This document shows, piece after piece, positions 12,706 through 26,705 of a stretch of 64,000 nt of DNA. The translations under genes and the position numbers were made by a program. The notes beneath the pieces are model-generated. The model saw nothing but the letters and a program-made list of their open reading frames with translations. It searched no databases and was not told the DNA's origin. This stretch comes from Trochalopteron elliotii (taxonomy: Eukaryota; Chordata; Aves; Passeriformes; Leiothrichidae), in NCBI GenBank assembly GCA_024734555.1, contig JANPWX010000028.1, positions 3,674,516-3,738,515 on the forward strand, given 5' to 3'. The number at the start of each line of letters is the position of its first letter. Within the stretch, counting starts at the first letter, position 1.

Positions 12706-15700
12706 TATGTTTCTCTACTAAACATTGCCCAGATTTTCAAATAATTTTTCAGTATGAGATCCAAAACTACACTTTAAACGAGAAGTTTAAATTAAAGGTC
12801 TCAGAAATGTAGGCAAATTGTTGATTGCCTATAGGAATCAGTCAAAATGCTGTTGTGTGAATAAAGGATGACCATCTAAGTTGTGAAACTAGAAAAGAAA
12901 ATCTGTTGCCACTAAGGAGAATATGTTCATGAAAACCAGCCAAAGCTCAAGTGAAACAGAATGGTACAAACTGTACTGTTTAAAAGATCTCTGAAAAAGG
13001 GGTCTCAGAAGCACTTGGAATGGTTCTAGGTCAGCATGGCTCTAGTCTAAAGGATCCTATCAGCAAAAGGAGATGTTCAATATTGGGGGCGGTTACAAAT
13101 ACTTTCCATGTACATTCCTCATGGTTTGCAGCTGGTTATCCCTCATGAAACCGTAAGGCAGACTCCTGTGTGTAAACACAGACTGGAATTTACTGTTAAC
13201 TCTACATGACCATTCTTTGCCATAACCATTCTTTCTTGTCTTATTTTAATAAAAATTATTTTGTCTTTGGAACAGCCTTTCAGTCAAAAAACAACAGAAA
13301 ATAATGGGATTATTTTCTTTGTGAGGTACCATTTCTTGTTTCACACTTAAACCTCAATAACTTTGGAGAACTCATCCTTTCCAGGCGAGGGGAACTTGTC
13401 AGGTTCTTATATCTACTGCAAGAACTGTGTGGTGTATAAACTAGACAAGCAGTGTTACACAACATGGCACAGTATAAACTTGTATTGCATGAACATGGTT
13501 TAAGTAATCCTAAGATAGTCAGAAAATTAAGAAGACCTCATCCAGTATAGGGAAGAGGAGATAAATGGATAACAGTATTTATTGTCCAAATGGAGACTTC
13601 TTCAAATAGGAATTTATTCAATAAGCACAATAGTCCATAATGCCTATTAGTCTGCTGGATCTCATTCTTATCCCATGGCGGATGCCACAACTCCATTTTT
13701 CATTTCTTTTTGCTGTAACCTCTGTATTCCCCACTTCATTCCAAAACCTATCTTCTACTAAACCTGTTGGCTCAGCCACAGCCAACTTTTGCTCCCTCTC
13801 CCCTCCCTCCACATGTTTAGGCTCAGCCATGTGGTCTCAGATATGATGATTGCACAATTGCTGGTGGTTTCTGCTTCATTTGCAGGGGAGGTCAGCCACA
13901 CACTACAAGCCCTCAGCAGGACCCTCAGCCACTCAATCCACTATTTCCAGTTGGCAGAGAGTGCTGCTGGAGTGCTTCAAGATGTGTCAGCAAGGGGCAA
14001 TGGTCTGCACGGCATGATATGAAGGGGAAGAAAATCTCTCCCTTTTAGAAGACTTCCTTAGCCCAATCACTCCAGTACAGCTGGCAAAGCAATGCGAGTT
14101 AAAGCATAGGAATGTGATTGAAGCAGGACAAAAGGCAAGAACAAAACCCCCTCAGCTGTTTTTGCTGCCAGAGACAGATGGAAATACCCATCTAGCCTGC
14201 CTGGGTGTTGTTCTGGAGAGTGGAGCAGGCACATCCAGGCACATCAGGGAAGGGGTTGTGGCTGGAGAGGGCAGTAGCCTGGGCCTCCCCAGACACAGAG
14301 CTGCCCCCTCAGCTTTGTCAAGGGCATTCACAGGAAGGATGTCTGGCTCTCAGGGCTGTGTGCCTCCTGTTCCAAGGAAAGGGCCTCACAGACTCATAAG
14401 CATTTTGAAATGTATGGAAAAAAACAGTCCTGAGGCCTGCCAGTTTCTGACACTACACAGCCTTGCCTTTTTATATATCCAAAGTCCTGTCAGGGAAAAT
14501 TTGTTAGAACAGGAGTTGTTTTGTGAGGAAGAACATGGAAGCCCCATTTGAAGCACTCTTTTTTCTTTTATCTTTGTCTCAAGTACATTGACATGAAATT
14601 AATCTTATCTGAGAGTTTAAAGGGCTTAATTCCACATTCTTTTGTGATTGTTAAAAGAAAGAAGCAGGAGGCAAATTTAACTACAATGTGAAGTTCAATT
14701 ATTTCAATTACCACCTCCTGCCTAAGTGAAGTCTGTTCCTTTGAAGACATCTGCAATTTCACACTCATTTGCTCTTAAAATAGCATTAATTATAGTAGTT
14801 TAACTGGAAATTCTAAAAGAACACATGAACAAATTAAATAATTACTTACATACATTAGAAAGTTGCATACATGTTTAATTTATAAATTAGTTATTTACCT
14901 TACATAATTAATCATGCAGCTAAGAACAAGCCTTAACAAGTATCTCATGAGTGTAGCATGAGATTTTGGTCCCTTTAAAAAGTCATAATAATATGGGATC
15001 CTACTCTGCAGGCCATTTCACAAAACAGAATAAACAGATTTTAAGTAGTTGATACTTACAAAAAGCACAATAAAGTGGTATCAATTACAAGGGAAGCTAT
15101 CATATTATCACTTGGGTGCTTTTTCTGGAATGGGGATGATAGGTGTTGGCAAGACTGTTTCTCTGTGTGGGAACTTGCTAGAGCGTGGATCAATGAAACA
15201 ACAGAACAAAGAGCAAACAAAAAAGACAGAAAAACCACAGGCAAAGATAAGACAATGAAGGATTCCTGCACAGTAGGAAAGGGAGTGAAGTGACTGCGAG
15301 GCTGTCAATGGTGTTCTAGGCAGCATTCCAGGGCATCCACTGCAAAAAGTCTGCAAGGAAAAAACATGCATGGATAAAGACCCACAACAGAAGGAAGACA
15401 AGATTTTATAACATTTTCTGTAGTCTTTGTCAGTCTCCATGCAAGGAATTTATTTCAGTTATGCCAAATGGAACTGAATAGACACCTTACCTGAAGAAAA
15501 CTTCAGTGTTGCAGATACACAGGAACGAAGTGCATTTAATACTCTGGTTACAGACTGCCCTGTGTATGGTTGTTACTGAATTTAGTCAGAACAGAAGGTG
15601 AACCTGACACAAACGGGTACATTTTTGAGAGATCCATTTTAAATCACAATCATATTTTGTATCTAGTCCTGGAAATTCTTTTCTGCTCCCAGAAAACGCA

Positions 15701-16438
15701 GGTGCTATAATTTTGCAGTAAATAGTCAATAAAGTAATTTAAATTCTGCTTAGATTGCCAGGTTCCATTCTACCTAACCTATGGCAACCACCCTCTACAT
15801 ATCCAGAGAGAAATGGAATGAAAGATGTGTAATCCCATGCATGAACAATCTGAATATCAAAAATTTCATTACCAGACTTCAGCCAGAAAAGCTACAGTGG
15901 GCATTGACAACAAAACAAAGCAAGAAATTTTTATATCTCTGCTTTTACTGGGCTACAGAGCACAGATTGATACCACTTCTTTGCTGGCATCAAAGACACC
16001 CATGCCTATTTTCAGACTACTTCTGTGCAACATACTTAGTGACTTCCCAACCCATGTGCAGACCTAAGAACACACTGATTCTGCATTATTACCTCACAAG
16101 ACTGAGTTAGAAAGACAGGAAAGAATCTGCTTTTTTTTTTCAAAACCATGTTAATTATCTAATTTAGATCAAAGATGGAGTTTGTCCTGATTCTGCAGTG
16201 GTGAATATTAATGGAACCAGACCAGTTGAAATTCTCTGGACACCATTGATGAATCTGCTGTGTCAACATTTTACTAAGCACAATGGCATCATTCAGCAAA
16301 TAATACTGCATCAGATCCCAGCTGACAACTGCTTATCTCTAAATCAAAAGTGCATGATTTTATTCCTCATCTGTAGGAAAAAATATCACAAGATATTTTT
16401 CTGGAGTCACAGCGTCAATGTTTAGTTACAACTCAGTA

Positions 16439-16483
16439 ATTCTCTGTAGGATAGAGAATACACATTCTCTGTAAGCAGAGAAT
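16439..16483. repeat. Tandem pair of small hairpins, 25-bp period
   Basis: ATTCTCTGTA...AGAGAAT occurs twice (16439-16459 and 16464-16483). Each unit has 7-bp arms ATTCTCT/AGAGAAT around a 6-7-nt loop, separated by ACAC. The second loop differs, so this is a short tandem duplication whose unit is itself an inverted repeat. Confidence 0.75.
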
Positions 16484-19400
16484 GGTCTTTAAAGAGTAAA
16501 CCCTGAGTAGTGTCAGAGACACCATTGGCAAAGAAACTGTACACACGTAATAACCTGACTTAAAACAAGGAGCATCTCTTCCCCCTTGTTTCAAGAAATT
16601 AACTGGTAAAGGAGGAAGAAAATCTTAACCTTGGGGACTCACTAAAGGCATATTTTCTTATTAGGAACTTGCTGAAGGAGGCGATTTAGTGTACCAGGGC
16701 CAGGGGCAGGAGATTACCCTTTCTGATTGAGAAGTGATTAATGTATGATATAAAAAGTGGGTGTTGAAATTTTTGGTCCTCAGAGATACTCTATCTGAAT
16801 AACGAGATAACTAGATAATAAAAAATGCTGGCTACTTGTTCCTTTCCACCTCAAATTATTCCAGAGGTAAACCTGATAAACAATAGCTCCCACTATCTGA
16901 CCTCTGATCCTTCAATCCTTCTCTGTCTCTGTATTTTACTTTGTCATTCCTTGGTGTTTTTCCTCAGCCATACATGCCACAGTTGCTGAAATTCTCCGAG
17001 GGCAGCATGAAAAAAAAACCTAGACAAACAGCTAGAGTATATTTAAACCTCAAACGATGCTATATTAAATAACATAATTCTTTTGTCCATTGGATATTAT
17101 ATCCCTCTGCTTAATCAGACATTGGCAGAAAAAGAGAATGATTCCCAGAAAAAGAAAGAAAAGAATACCTTATGCAAAAACATGTCTTTTTTATACACAT
17201 ATAAGGTAAAATTTTGTGGGGAAAAAAAATCTCAAATGCTTATCTCAAATCACCCTCATTCATTCTCCACAGTAATAAAAATAGGTCCATGTATGACCTC
17301 AGTCATAGAATATAGTTTAAATAGGTTTAATGCTTAAAGGGAACTTGCACAAGTAGAAAAAAAAGTTTTAGACATTGGTGGTAGTTTTATTTTCTGTTTT
17401 ACTTTGAAGTTACAACCAGGATACCTCACAACATCCTCAAGTATGGTCAAGGGGTTAGATAATAATCTGCACAGCCCGGACACAGGGGTCATGACCAGTT
17501 CTGGAGTGCCTGTGACACAAATCACAAAATCTGGAGATAAATCAACTAATCACGACATTAGTCTAATATATTGAGCATGCTATGGTCATTCATAATACAA
17601 ATATAAAATACTGACATCACTCAGCACAACCCAAATCATCTAATAAATAAAAAAAATGTTAAAAAATTGAACACCACTGAAGATGGACCGGCCATAATTC
17701 TGCATATTGGATCCATGTTTCAAAGTCCCCATATAAATGCTAGGCCTTCCTCAAGAAAAGGGAACACAGAGTCTCATTTCCAGCTCTCTGGAGAAGTCCA
17801 GTCATTAGGCAAGTCTATAACAGGATAGGCACCACATCTATGCTGTTAGAGAGTATTGATACAGAGTATGGTTATCATATTCAACCAGGATTCTTACCTA
17901 CTTTTAAGCTTTTAAAGAAAATAAGACAAGAGGTTTAGAGACAAAGAACTCAAAACCAGTATTTTTATATGCAATTTTTGCATATTTTATATGCAGTGTT
18001 TGCATTCATTTAGCTCAATTTGTGTCTTTATGAGATTGATGTAAAATAACCATAATTTCCTAATTGCTCAAGTAGGGAACCTAGCCACCTGTTGATGCTG
18101 CTGGGTTCAAAACTTAGCTCTTAGGCACTGCAATATTTAGGAGTAACTTCAGCAGGCATAACAAATTTTAGGCACAGCTCTTTTTTTCTAGGCACTTTAT
18201 CAACAAAATATTGTATTAATTCCAGAGGCGATCACTAGCTAAGGAACAATCAGATACCAGGAAAATGAGGCCAAAAATAGTGATTTTTTAAACAAATATG
18301 TACATTTTTAATGAAAGCTGAAGGCACACAGGTGTTTAATTCACCTGGCCTCATCTTCACTCTTTTATAATTCTGCATCATTCAAATGAGATTTTATGAA
18401 AGTATCCCAGTCTCTGCAAATCTCCATAACGATACTTTTCTTGATGACCTTTCTGTCAAGAGAGATGTTGACATATTTAAAAGCAGCAGTTGCCTCTCAA
18501 AACAGCATCTCTTATTATGTCATTATAAAGCAAGTAGACTTTTCCCCCCACTCAATTTCCATATTAGTAAAAGAAAGTATTTAATGTCCTTAACATCTAG
18601 GTGAGAAGCCTAGGGAAACACAGAGATTTTTTTTTCTTTATAATTGCCACTGAATTCTTTTTGCAACTTAATAGCAGATGCCTGATGAATGGTTTATCAT
18701 GGCACATTACAGGAAAGAGCATTACTTTAATCAAGAGGTTTTCAGTTGCTTTACTGAGATTTTTTAGTAGACAGCAAAAGCTTAAGAAAAGAAACATAAA
18801 TAACAGACATACAGGTGTATGATGCAAAGGTATTATGTAAATGCAAATAATACACATAAACTACTATCTTTTGACATGGCTTCATGCCTCCTAACCTAGT
18901 CCACAACAGGAGAATAGGACCTAAGAAGGAAGTCATGCAGCCAGACACGTTACCCGAATGCATTACAGAAAAGAAGACTCTCTAATATCTGTCTATTCCT
19001 GGGTAAAACAATTAAGATGGGAAGCTAAGTAACAATAAATTTGTTGCAATTGCATTTTTTGTACAATTAGCTGTTTCTGTATTTCTCTCTGTACAAAAAA
19101 CTTCCAAACTGTAATATTTTTCCCTGACCTCTTTTTTTATATCCATTCAGTTTTTATATAATTTCTTCCTGCCTCTTTTTGTCTTTGCTATTGCAGGTGT
19201 TCAGCATCTCCTCCAAGGCAAAGGAAAACTAGACTAAATTCTAGTTAAAGGACAATAGCTAACTATTGTTGGTGGACAGATTAGAAAAAGAAGAAACCAA
19301 AAATATCTTAATAATTTTCTGCAGTACTTTCCCTTTCCATATGAAATTTCCCAACTAAATACAATTGTAAAAACACTTCTGCAGAGTGTAAGAAAACAAT

Positions 19401-20766
19401 GTTAGTCTTTTACACTACAACTGTTTCTAGATCTTATGTCTTTCTACAGTATTTAAGCTGAGCTTTGTGTTTACTGCAGTGAAGTCTTTGAAAGAAGCAG
19501 CTGCATGGAGCAATCCCGCCAGCCAGAAAAGCCACATGGATTCCTGGCTAGGTAAAAACCACGTTTGAACACAGAATTAAGTGGAAGGCTCCTTAGCCCA
19601 ACATGGTCTATCTGCCCATGGGCCAGTGACTATGCTTAAGAAAAGAAGATGGCTGAAGACTGATCCTTTCCCTAGAGGATTCTCCAGCTTCCTGAGAAAA
19701 GAATGTTGAGGAGCTGCTTCTGTCAGAAGTTGTAGATAGATGATCAGATCTTACAGTTACTCCATGAATTTGTCTATTATTAAAACCTGTATAGTATTTG
19801 GTCTTCGCAGTATGCCAATGCAGTAGATACCAAAGTTTAATTAAGTTTGAACAGCAGCTCTTCTTTCTGTTTGTTTTGAGCATGGTGTTTGATGGTTTCG
19901 CGGGATATCTCTTCCTGCTTAGATTAAAGGTATTATTTTTACAGGCTGTGAGATCATCATGTTTAGTGTTTTCTCACAGCAACAATCTTGTACCTCTGAC
20001 TATTTCTTTATCCCTCATTGTTCCTTTTCTTTTATGTCTGGGGTGAACAGAGCTTCACTCAGCCCCTGTAGATGGAGTATACTCTGTTGTAACAACCCAA
20101 AATGGAAAAACTGATGTTTCATCCATTTTTCTGAGCAACAATTTTCCTAATTCTAGCCCTCACCACAACTGGTCTTAAGTACGAATGTCACACATAAAGT
20201 GTGTAAATAACATATTTTAAGGCAGAGAAATACCTTCATAATGAAATTATGACACTGAAATTCACTTCTCTCCCTACTCCCAAGTTGTAAAAACATATTT
20301 ATGACTTTCAAGTTCTTGTTTTAACTATTAATTTCAAAATAAGGCTTTTGTCCTTCCTTATTTTTCAGTCAGCATCTTTTTCTAACTAATCTTGCAATGT
20401 CCCTAGACAATCCAAGATTATTTGGGAAGATACATTCTTTCCTAGCAGAAGTGTCACATTATGGACATATGAATCTGTCTTTCAAGCAACAGCAAAAGGA
20501 TAACTTGTATCTAGGAAAAAAGATTTCTCATTCAAATACATATTTCTTCAATAACTACAAGTAGAACACAACAAAATGTGAATTCCTGTTTCTGACAGCT
20601 TTTTCTTGAAGTAAGAGTACCTTAATGTATAAATTCACCAAAAGAAAGAATGGGGGGGGAAGTCAATCCTCAATAGCATATTAATACTTGACCTTCTATA
20701 AAAATGTGTAAATTGACTGTGAATAAATATCTTCACAGATGAAAAAATTGAACAAAACTTCAAAAG

Positions 20767-20794
20767 CATTTCATTTAGTGATCTAAATGAAATG
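20767..20794. repeat. Perfect inverted repeat, 12-bp arms
   Basis: CATTTCATTTAG (20767-20778) and CTAAATGAAATG (20783-20794) are exact reverse complements around loop TGAT. Confidence 0.9.
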
Positions 20795-22324
20795 GAAGAT
20801 GTCTGGTTTTTTATGAGATGAAAGGGGTATGTGCCTCTGTGTCTTCTGGACAAAGTTAAACATATTCAACAAAAAGCTTTCAAACAATGTGGTATTAAAT
20901 GCCATGTTGAACTCCTACTATTTTCAAGCAGGTCCATTTAAGTTTAGAATGCATTTGTATCCAGCAGATAATAACATCACTGCTCCTGCTGTAAACCCTG
21001 ACACAGAGCAGTTTACACATGAAAGGTATAAAATCCTCCAGGTTATTCCTATTATCTAGAGTTCACAATTTGTAAGTACTTGTGAGTGCAAGGACTTGAA
21101 AATAAAAATATGACACAATGCCAGCATAAGAAATCAGTGAGGACCTCCTCCCCTCTTAATGTTTTTAAATATCTTTGGATAAAATAACTATTGGAGAAAA
21201 ATAAAACTATGCTTTTACCATCTTGAGAGGATAACAGTGCAATTCTGCCAATTCTCAGGTTGTTACTAAATGATCAATAAATTTATTACTCTTTTTCAAT
21301 GAGCTTCCATGATTACGCAAACACCTGAAATGTGACTTCTGTCATTTTAACACACAGAATGTCAATATGAATGTCTTCTAACATGCCCATTATCACTGCA
21401 AAGTCAATATATTTCATTGTTGTGTCATTAAATTACCACTTTGAAATAGTTCCTTCACATCTAACAGATTAATTTACTACCAAATAATAAAATGAGTTCT
21501 AATGAAAAATAGGAGTTCCATGCTATTGTCCTAGAACTGAAAATATTGTAACACACAGACTATCTCATTTCTTTCATTCTTTAGCTACATCCCAGAAGAA
21601 ATTCCTCAGCAAATAGTTTCTCTGATGTCTTTGAAAAGGTGGTCACAGCAAAGCTCAATCAAAAGGCATAAAATAACAAATTGGATATTACTGAGAGAAA
21701 TGGGGGCTAGTTCTAACTAGAAGATGAAAGCCTATAGGGCTAAGCAAGTATAAAATAAAAAATTAGTCTTATTCTATTAAGAGGAAGCCATAAAATTGAT
21801 CATTGTATAAAAAATGCAACCCCCGCTACTAAACAAGATGGTTACTATGAAATTGGAATATTTGCAGATATTTTTTATGGATTTGTTTGTCTTCCTTAGG
21901 CAGTGGTTAGGTCCGGGCTGTAGCAAAGCACTTTGCCATTGCCACTTTGTGATACCGACTTTAGAAAAGGCCTTTCACTAGACAGAGACTTGGCTTCTTT
22001 TTGTGCTAGCAAAGAGAAAGGGGAAAAAATAATTATTAATGTTAAGAATGTTCTCCAAAACTCCTTGGGATTGATGTAGCTACTGACCTAGGCTGGATGC
22101 TGATTGAGTATTTCAGCACCATGGGATGAACAGTGGGACGTGCAGGATCTGTTCACCACTGGGCTGATGTACTCCCCTTTGTAGGCAAATGTGAGGTCCG
22201 TCTGCTACTGAAAGCACCAGAATTTCTGTTTGTGTGCAGTGCCTGTGTGACCACATGCAGCATCCTGTGTCCTGTTAGGGGCTCACAGGGCACCAGGAAA
22301 ACATTAACACATGGCAGCAAGTTC

Positions 22325-22465
22325 AGTGAGAGCCATCAGGGTGGCCAGAGCACAAGACGCAATGAAAAATTACTGAGAGAAATGGATTTGTACAGCCCTA
22401 GGAACAGAAGGCACAGAGGAGGTTTTTTGATGCTAGTCCTATATACAACCTGCAATATAAAGGCT
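22325..22465 (+). mobile_element. Diverged CR1 LINE fragment
   Basis: CCATCAGGGTGGCCAGAGCA, ACTGAGAGAAATGGATTTGT and AGCCCTAGGAACAGAAGGC parallel the CR1 blocks GATCAGGGGGCTGGAGCA, CTGAGGGAACTGGGCTTGTT and AGCCTGGAGAAGAGAAGGC in order. It covers part of a 135-codon open frame (22133-22540) and makes that frame unlikely to be a gene. Confidence 0.6.
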
Positions 22466-24576
22466 TTTCAATATCAGTCAAAGGAATCTTTTTATAAAAT
22501 ATCTAAATTTTCCTTCTTTCATAAGAAAAATTTTAATTGACTTTGCACTATGAATGACATCACTTGAAAATGCCAGCTGACAGGCCTACAAAAGCTAGTT
22601 ATTTAAGGTAGATTTTAAGAGGTGTGAGTCAGCATTCAGAAACACACCTCTTATGTCTGAAAAAACACTGGACAGTAGATTTTAGTTCTACAGCCTATCA
22701 TTCATTTTCCCAGTTTATGTATTAAGTGCTAAGGTGTGTCTCTATGTGTTTAAAGGTAATTTGTATGCCATCCAAAACTGCAAGCCTGCAATCAACTTCA
22801 AACATGGCACAAAATAAGAAGGCATCAGGTTAAGCATTTCTTTTTCTGAGGCAATTGCATACTGCTAAAATTTTATCACATTTATGCATCACAGTCTCTA
22901 TGTCCCTTTCATTTATTTCATGAACTTAAGTTCAGAAAAAGGACAATAATTTCCAAATCATCAACCGATCTGGAATCTCATAGTAGTCCTTGCTACAATA
23001 CAGAGAAATGTCTCATCCCCTCAGTCTTTCACAACATCCAAACATAAATTCTAAACAGTGCTATTTCAGTGTTCAGTTACATATCTGAGGATGTTAAAGT
23101 GCTGGCCCTGAAAAGAAAATTAGAAAGACATAAGACAAACATGAACTAGAGTTGACAAATTTCTTCCACCACATAGAAATCTCACGTGAAACCCTAAATA
23201 TAATGTTATCTTTCAAATTAAAAGGAAATTGCAATTGTGTTTCTTTTACTTATCATAGTGAGTTAAAATTTACTTTCTTGGTTAAAGGCAATTACATTAA
23301 CAAAAAGTACTTTCCATATACTATTGCATAAAGAAATTTTGCTCATAGAACCTTTGCTGTAAAATTATCAAAAAGATTTTTAAATGCAGTTCTGAAGCCA
23401 CAAAATGTAGATAAGTACTTCACCCAACTCACAGTTTTTCCAGAAAGTGCAAATATTTCCACTTACCTTGAATGTCTAAAAATGTATAATGCAAGAAAAC
23501 AAACAGCCTGAAGCCAAGAACTTTTCAAGAGCTTGAAATAATCTCAAAAAAATATTGAAATCACATCTACTCATGCTAGAATAGAAACACTTGCCTAATG
23601 AATTTTCCTTCAATAGCATGAAAATAGTAGCTAATATATTTATAGAACCTATGTATATGTTATTGAGAATCCCTGACTGCAAGAAAAATATGCAGACTTT
23701 TTATAGATCTAACAGATGAGAGGTTTACCATAACATATTCAGATAAATTACTTCCAAGTCATATTATTGCTTAAACATTCCAACAGTTCAGACTAAACCC
23801 TCCTTTAACAGGAACCAAGCAACCCAGCTGGACCAGTGTCTAAGCACTTCTTCAAAGCCTTAGTGCTTCTAGAGCTACTCCCCTGGTACAGTGGATAAAA
23901 CCAGTCATTTATTGTAGGCATAGACATGATTCAGATGAGATGCAGCTCCAGAGTGTTACATCTCTGTGAGAAACTCAAGTGAAGCCAGAGTGCAGCAAAG
24001 TCTTAATTCCCCTCTGGATGTGGCCTGTGAAATGCTAGAAATGCAAACAAATTTAATTAAATCAACGTTAATCCCCAGAAAAACAGATGGAACTGAGGCA
24101 TTTATTTCTCAGATATTTTCAAGAGAGGTAATTAGCCCACAAACAAACCTACAAGATAACTCGTGGAAGGGAGATGGCACTGTTGGTGCTCCCTTAAGGA
24201 AAGGCAGTAAGCCAGGCCTTGGCTATGACCTTGAAGTTCTCCAGGGCAATCAGACTCAAGGAGAGTCATTTTAAAGCAGCAACAACGACATCAATGAAAT
24301 CTACTGAACACATTTTACTTCAGCAAAGCTTCATACAGTTTCCAGAATGCTTCTGCCACACCTTGGTTGAGGTCTCGGGCCTGAAGCGACCCAGGATTAT
24401 CTGTCTGGCCTCCAGCTGGTCATTCAGGAGCTCACAGGCCCAGCAGAGGCACTGTGTCAGATCTGAATCCATTGCTAAACTGTGAAAACAGCCTTGGCTA
24501 TTTGTTAAAAAAAAATGTGGAAGGCCATAAACATAATTTAGGAGGTTTGTCCAAATTCTGTGGACAATTACTAGCA

Positions 24577-24610
24577 TTACTACTACTACTACTACCACTA
24601 CTACTACTAC
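24577..24610. repeat. (ACT)n microsatellite
   Basis: About eleven ACT units with one ACC interruption. It gives a poly-leucine run in one frame and a valine run in the reverse, so open frames across it are artefacts. Confidence 0.9.
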
Positions 24611-26594
24611 TTTCTCTGTTTTTCTACTTTTCCCCTAAACATTTGCCACTGGCTACGGTGACAACACATAGACAAATCAAGAATAATATTTGGCCTGATC
24701 AATTGTCAATGCCCACTGTAATAAAAATGCTCTGTGCCTATTATATCAGCCTCCAACTAGGGATGTTAAGATACAGGCACCTATAAATGAAGACTCAAAA
24801 AATAATTGCTACATCAGATTATTTTTCTGGGAAAAACCCAAACTAGAAAAAAATCTTGCTAAAATTATAAAAGAAACATTGCATAGGAAAGGTGATAAAA
24901 TCAGACACAATATTCCAATGAAACATATCCCATTAAGTTACATTAAAACTTTACATAAGTTCAGGATCATTTGTTTTCTGTTTGGGGTATTCTCCAATCT
25001 TGTCTTAGTTTTCACTGAGGTACCAACAGAGATGGGCAGGTCTTTGACTCTTTGTGGCTCTGTATTCAGACCCCAGTGAGAGACAGGAGAAGTTCCACTT
25101 ACTTTTTCTATTACAATTACATTGCGTACATCAGCCCTGAATTATGTTTACCATCTTACTAACTTTTTTAGGTGTTCCTCTAAAGGTTATTTCTAGAAGC
25201 ATACACAAATAGAACAGGTGTGAGTAATGATGCTTTGTAGTGGCCAATATATCTATACGTATTTTTATACAAATACTTTGGGACAAATTCTGTTATAATG
25301 TATATCATGTTACATGACTCCTTTGATGCCAAGGAGACTGAACATATTTACCACTGTGTAGAACTAAACGTTTTGAAATTTTAATCAGGAAAGGAGCATG
25401 TCACTGCTGCTATCAATTCAACTTTTCATTGCAGACAAGAATTATTATTAAGTTTTTGAATAATTTCCTTTTTCCTTTTTTTTAATTCTTTCTTGTCTTT
25501 CAAAAATCAACAATGTAGATAAACTGATAGCTATGAGCCAGGGCATAAATACATTTCCATGCTATTTCTGCTGCCTGTATCTACAGATCTGGGTTTGCAA
25601 GGTTCTAATAATTTTAGAGGGATGAATTTTTTAAAAAAGCACAAATTGGGTCAGGGCAGGTAAATTCAAACAATCTCTTTGAATCCAAAAATCAGATTCT
25701 TATTCTAGTCATATGTAAACAAACTTAAAACAGTCCTTATCTTTTCTACAAATAAGTTATCACTTATGCTTCATGAACTGCTGAAAAGATGATAAAGATG
25801 ATTCCTGAAAATCCACTTTATAAGAGAAAAATACAGAGAGACTGTTCAAAGATAGAAATTTGCTTTCATTCCTCAGGAGTGAAACTTTCAATTAGATTTT
25901 ATTAAGAGAAAAAAAAATGTATGGAAAAATGTAAAAAGCAGCAGAGAGGCCTATACAATAAGAGAAGATGTCCCTAGAACCCACTGACATTTCCAACAGA
26001 GAAAAAATCTGTCACGGATTCCCTTTTTTATTATTATTTTTTGTGGAAAGTAGGAATTTTATAAATCCTAGAAAAATATTTAAGTTAAGCAGGTAATGAT
26101 AGTCTTAATAACATTAGAGTACCATGAAATTTCTTATAACAATTCACATTAACTGTGGAGTCATCTCATGATGAAAACAGAACCAACCAGCTAAAAGTTG
26201 CTTTGCTGGTGTCTTTATTCCAATCATTAACCAAGACATGAAGTTGTCTTGTCTGATATCTAGGGGGGAAAAAACCCAAAAAGCAAAAAACCAAAAGACC
26301 AAAACACAAGAAAAGTACTTCTCCCTTGCAAGAAAGAAAATCTATACCATTATTTTCATTCAATCCAGCACCAGCATGCACCTTTTGAAGACAGAGTTAT
26401 GGTGAGCAACTGTGCACAAGAACAGCCTTCCAGTTTTGAACTGTTTGTGGTCCTTCTCTTACTACCATAAAAGCACAGTTTTAACACATTCTTCCTCCCA
26501 GTACTGCCTTGAGAGAGGAAAGTTTTATGGAAATGAGCTAGACTGATCAACCAAGCTTCAGATCATCAAAGGCTTTTAAGCCTCTAACTCCCCC

Positions 26595-26705
26595 TCACTG
26601 CAGCCTTGGCAATCTGACCCAAGGACTTTGCTGAAGGTCATACAGTTGTCTTTAGATGAACACAGAATTCAATCCAGCTTTCTAAATTCCCAGAATACTA
26701 GTCTA
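26595..26705 (+). mobile_element. MIR-like ancient SINE relic
   Basis: TTTGCTGAAGGTCATACAGT, then AGAATTCAATCCAG and a pyrimidine-rich end resemble the MIR segment around AAGGTCACACAGCT...GGGATTCAAACCCAGGTC. Similarity is modest, as for a very old copy; it could be a related SINE/LINE tail. Confidence 0.4.

Larger units (their letters stand above)
12706..22324. other. Intergenic, no gene seen
   Basis: Mostly AT-rich. A GC-richer stretch at about 13,780-14,480 carries an open frame of 145 codons (14114-14551) without recognisable domains or composition of a protein. Two inverted-repeat loci (16439-16483 and 20767-20794) are listed separately. Confidence 0.55.

Noticed and set aside
14114..14551. 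145-codon open frame on the + strand
   Set aside because: Longest uninterrupted frame outside IMPG1, but no domain, no codon or conservation pattern recognised and no splice context. It lies in a locally GC-rich stretch where stops are rarer.
15781..16110. 109-codon open frame
   Set aside because: No recognisable motif; length is within chance for AT-rich DNA of this size.
22133..22540. 135-codon open frame on the + strand
   Set aside because: Overlaps a diverged CR1 fragment; not protein-like.
24454..24786. 110-codon frame with a poly-leucine stretch
   Set aside because: Leucine run is the translated ACT microsatellite.
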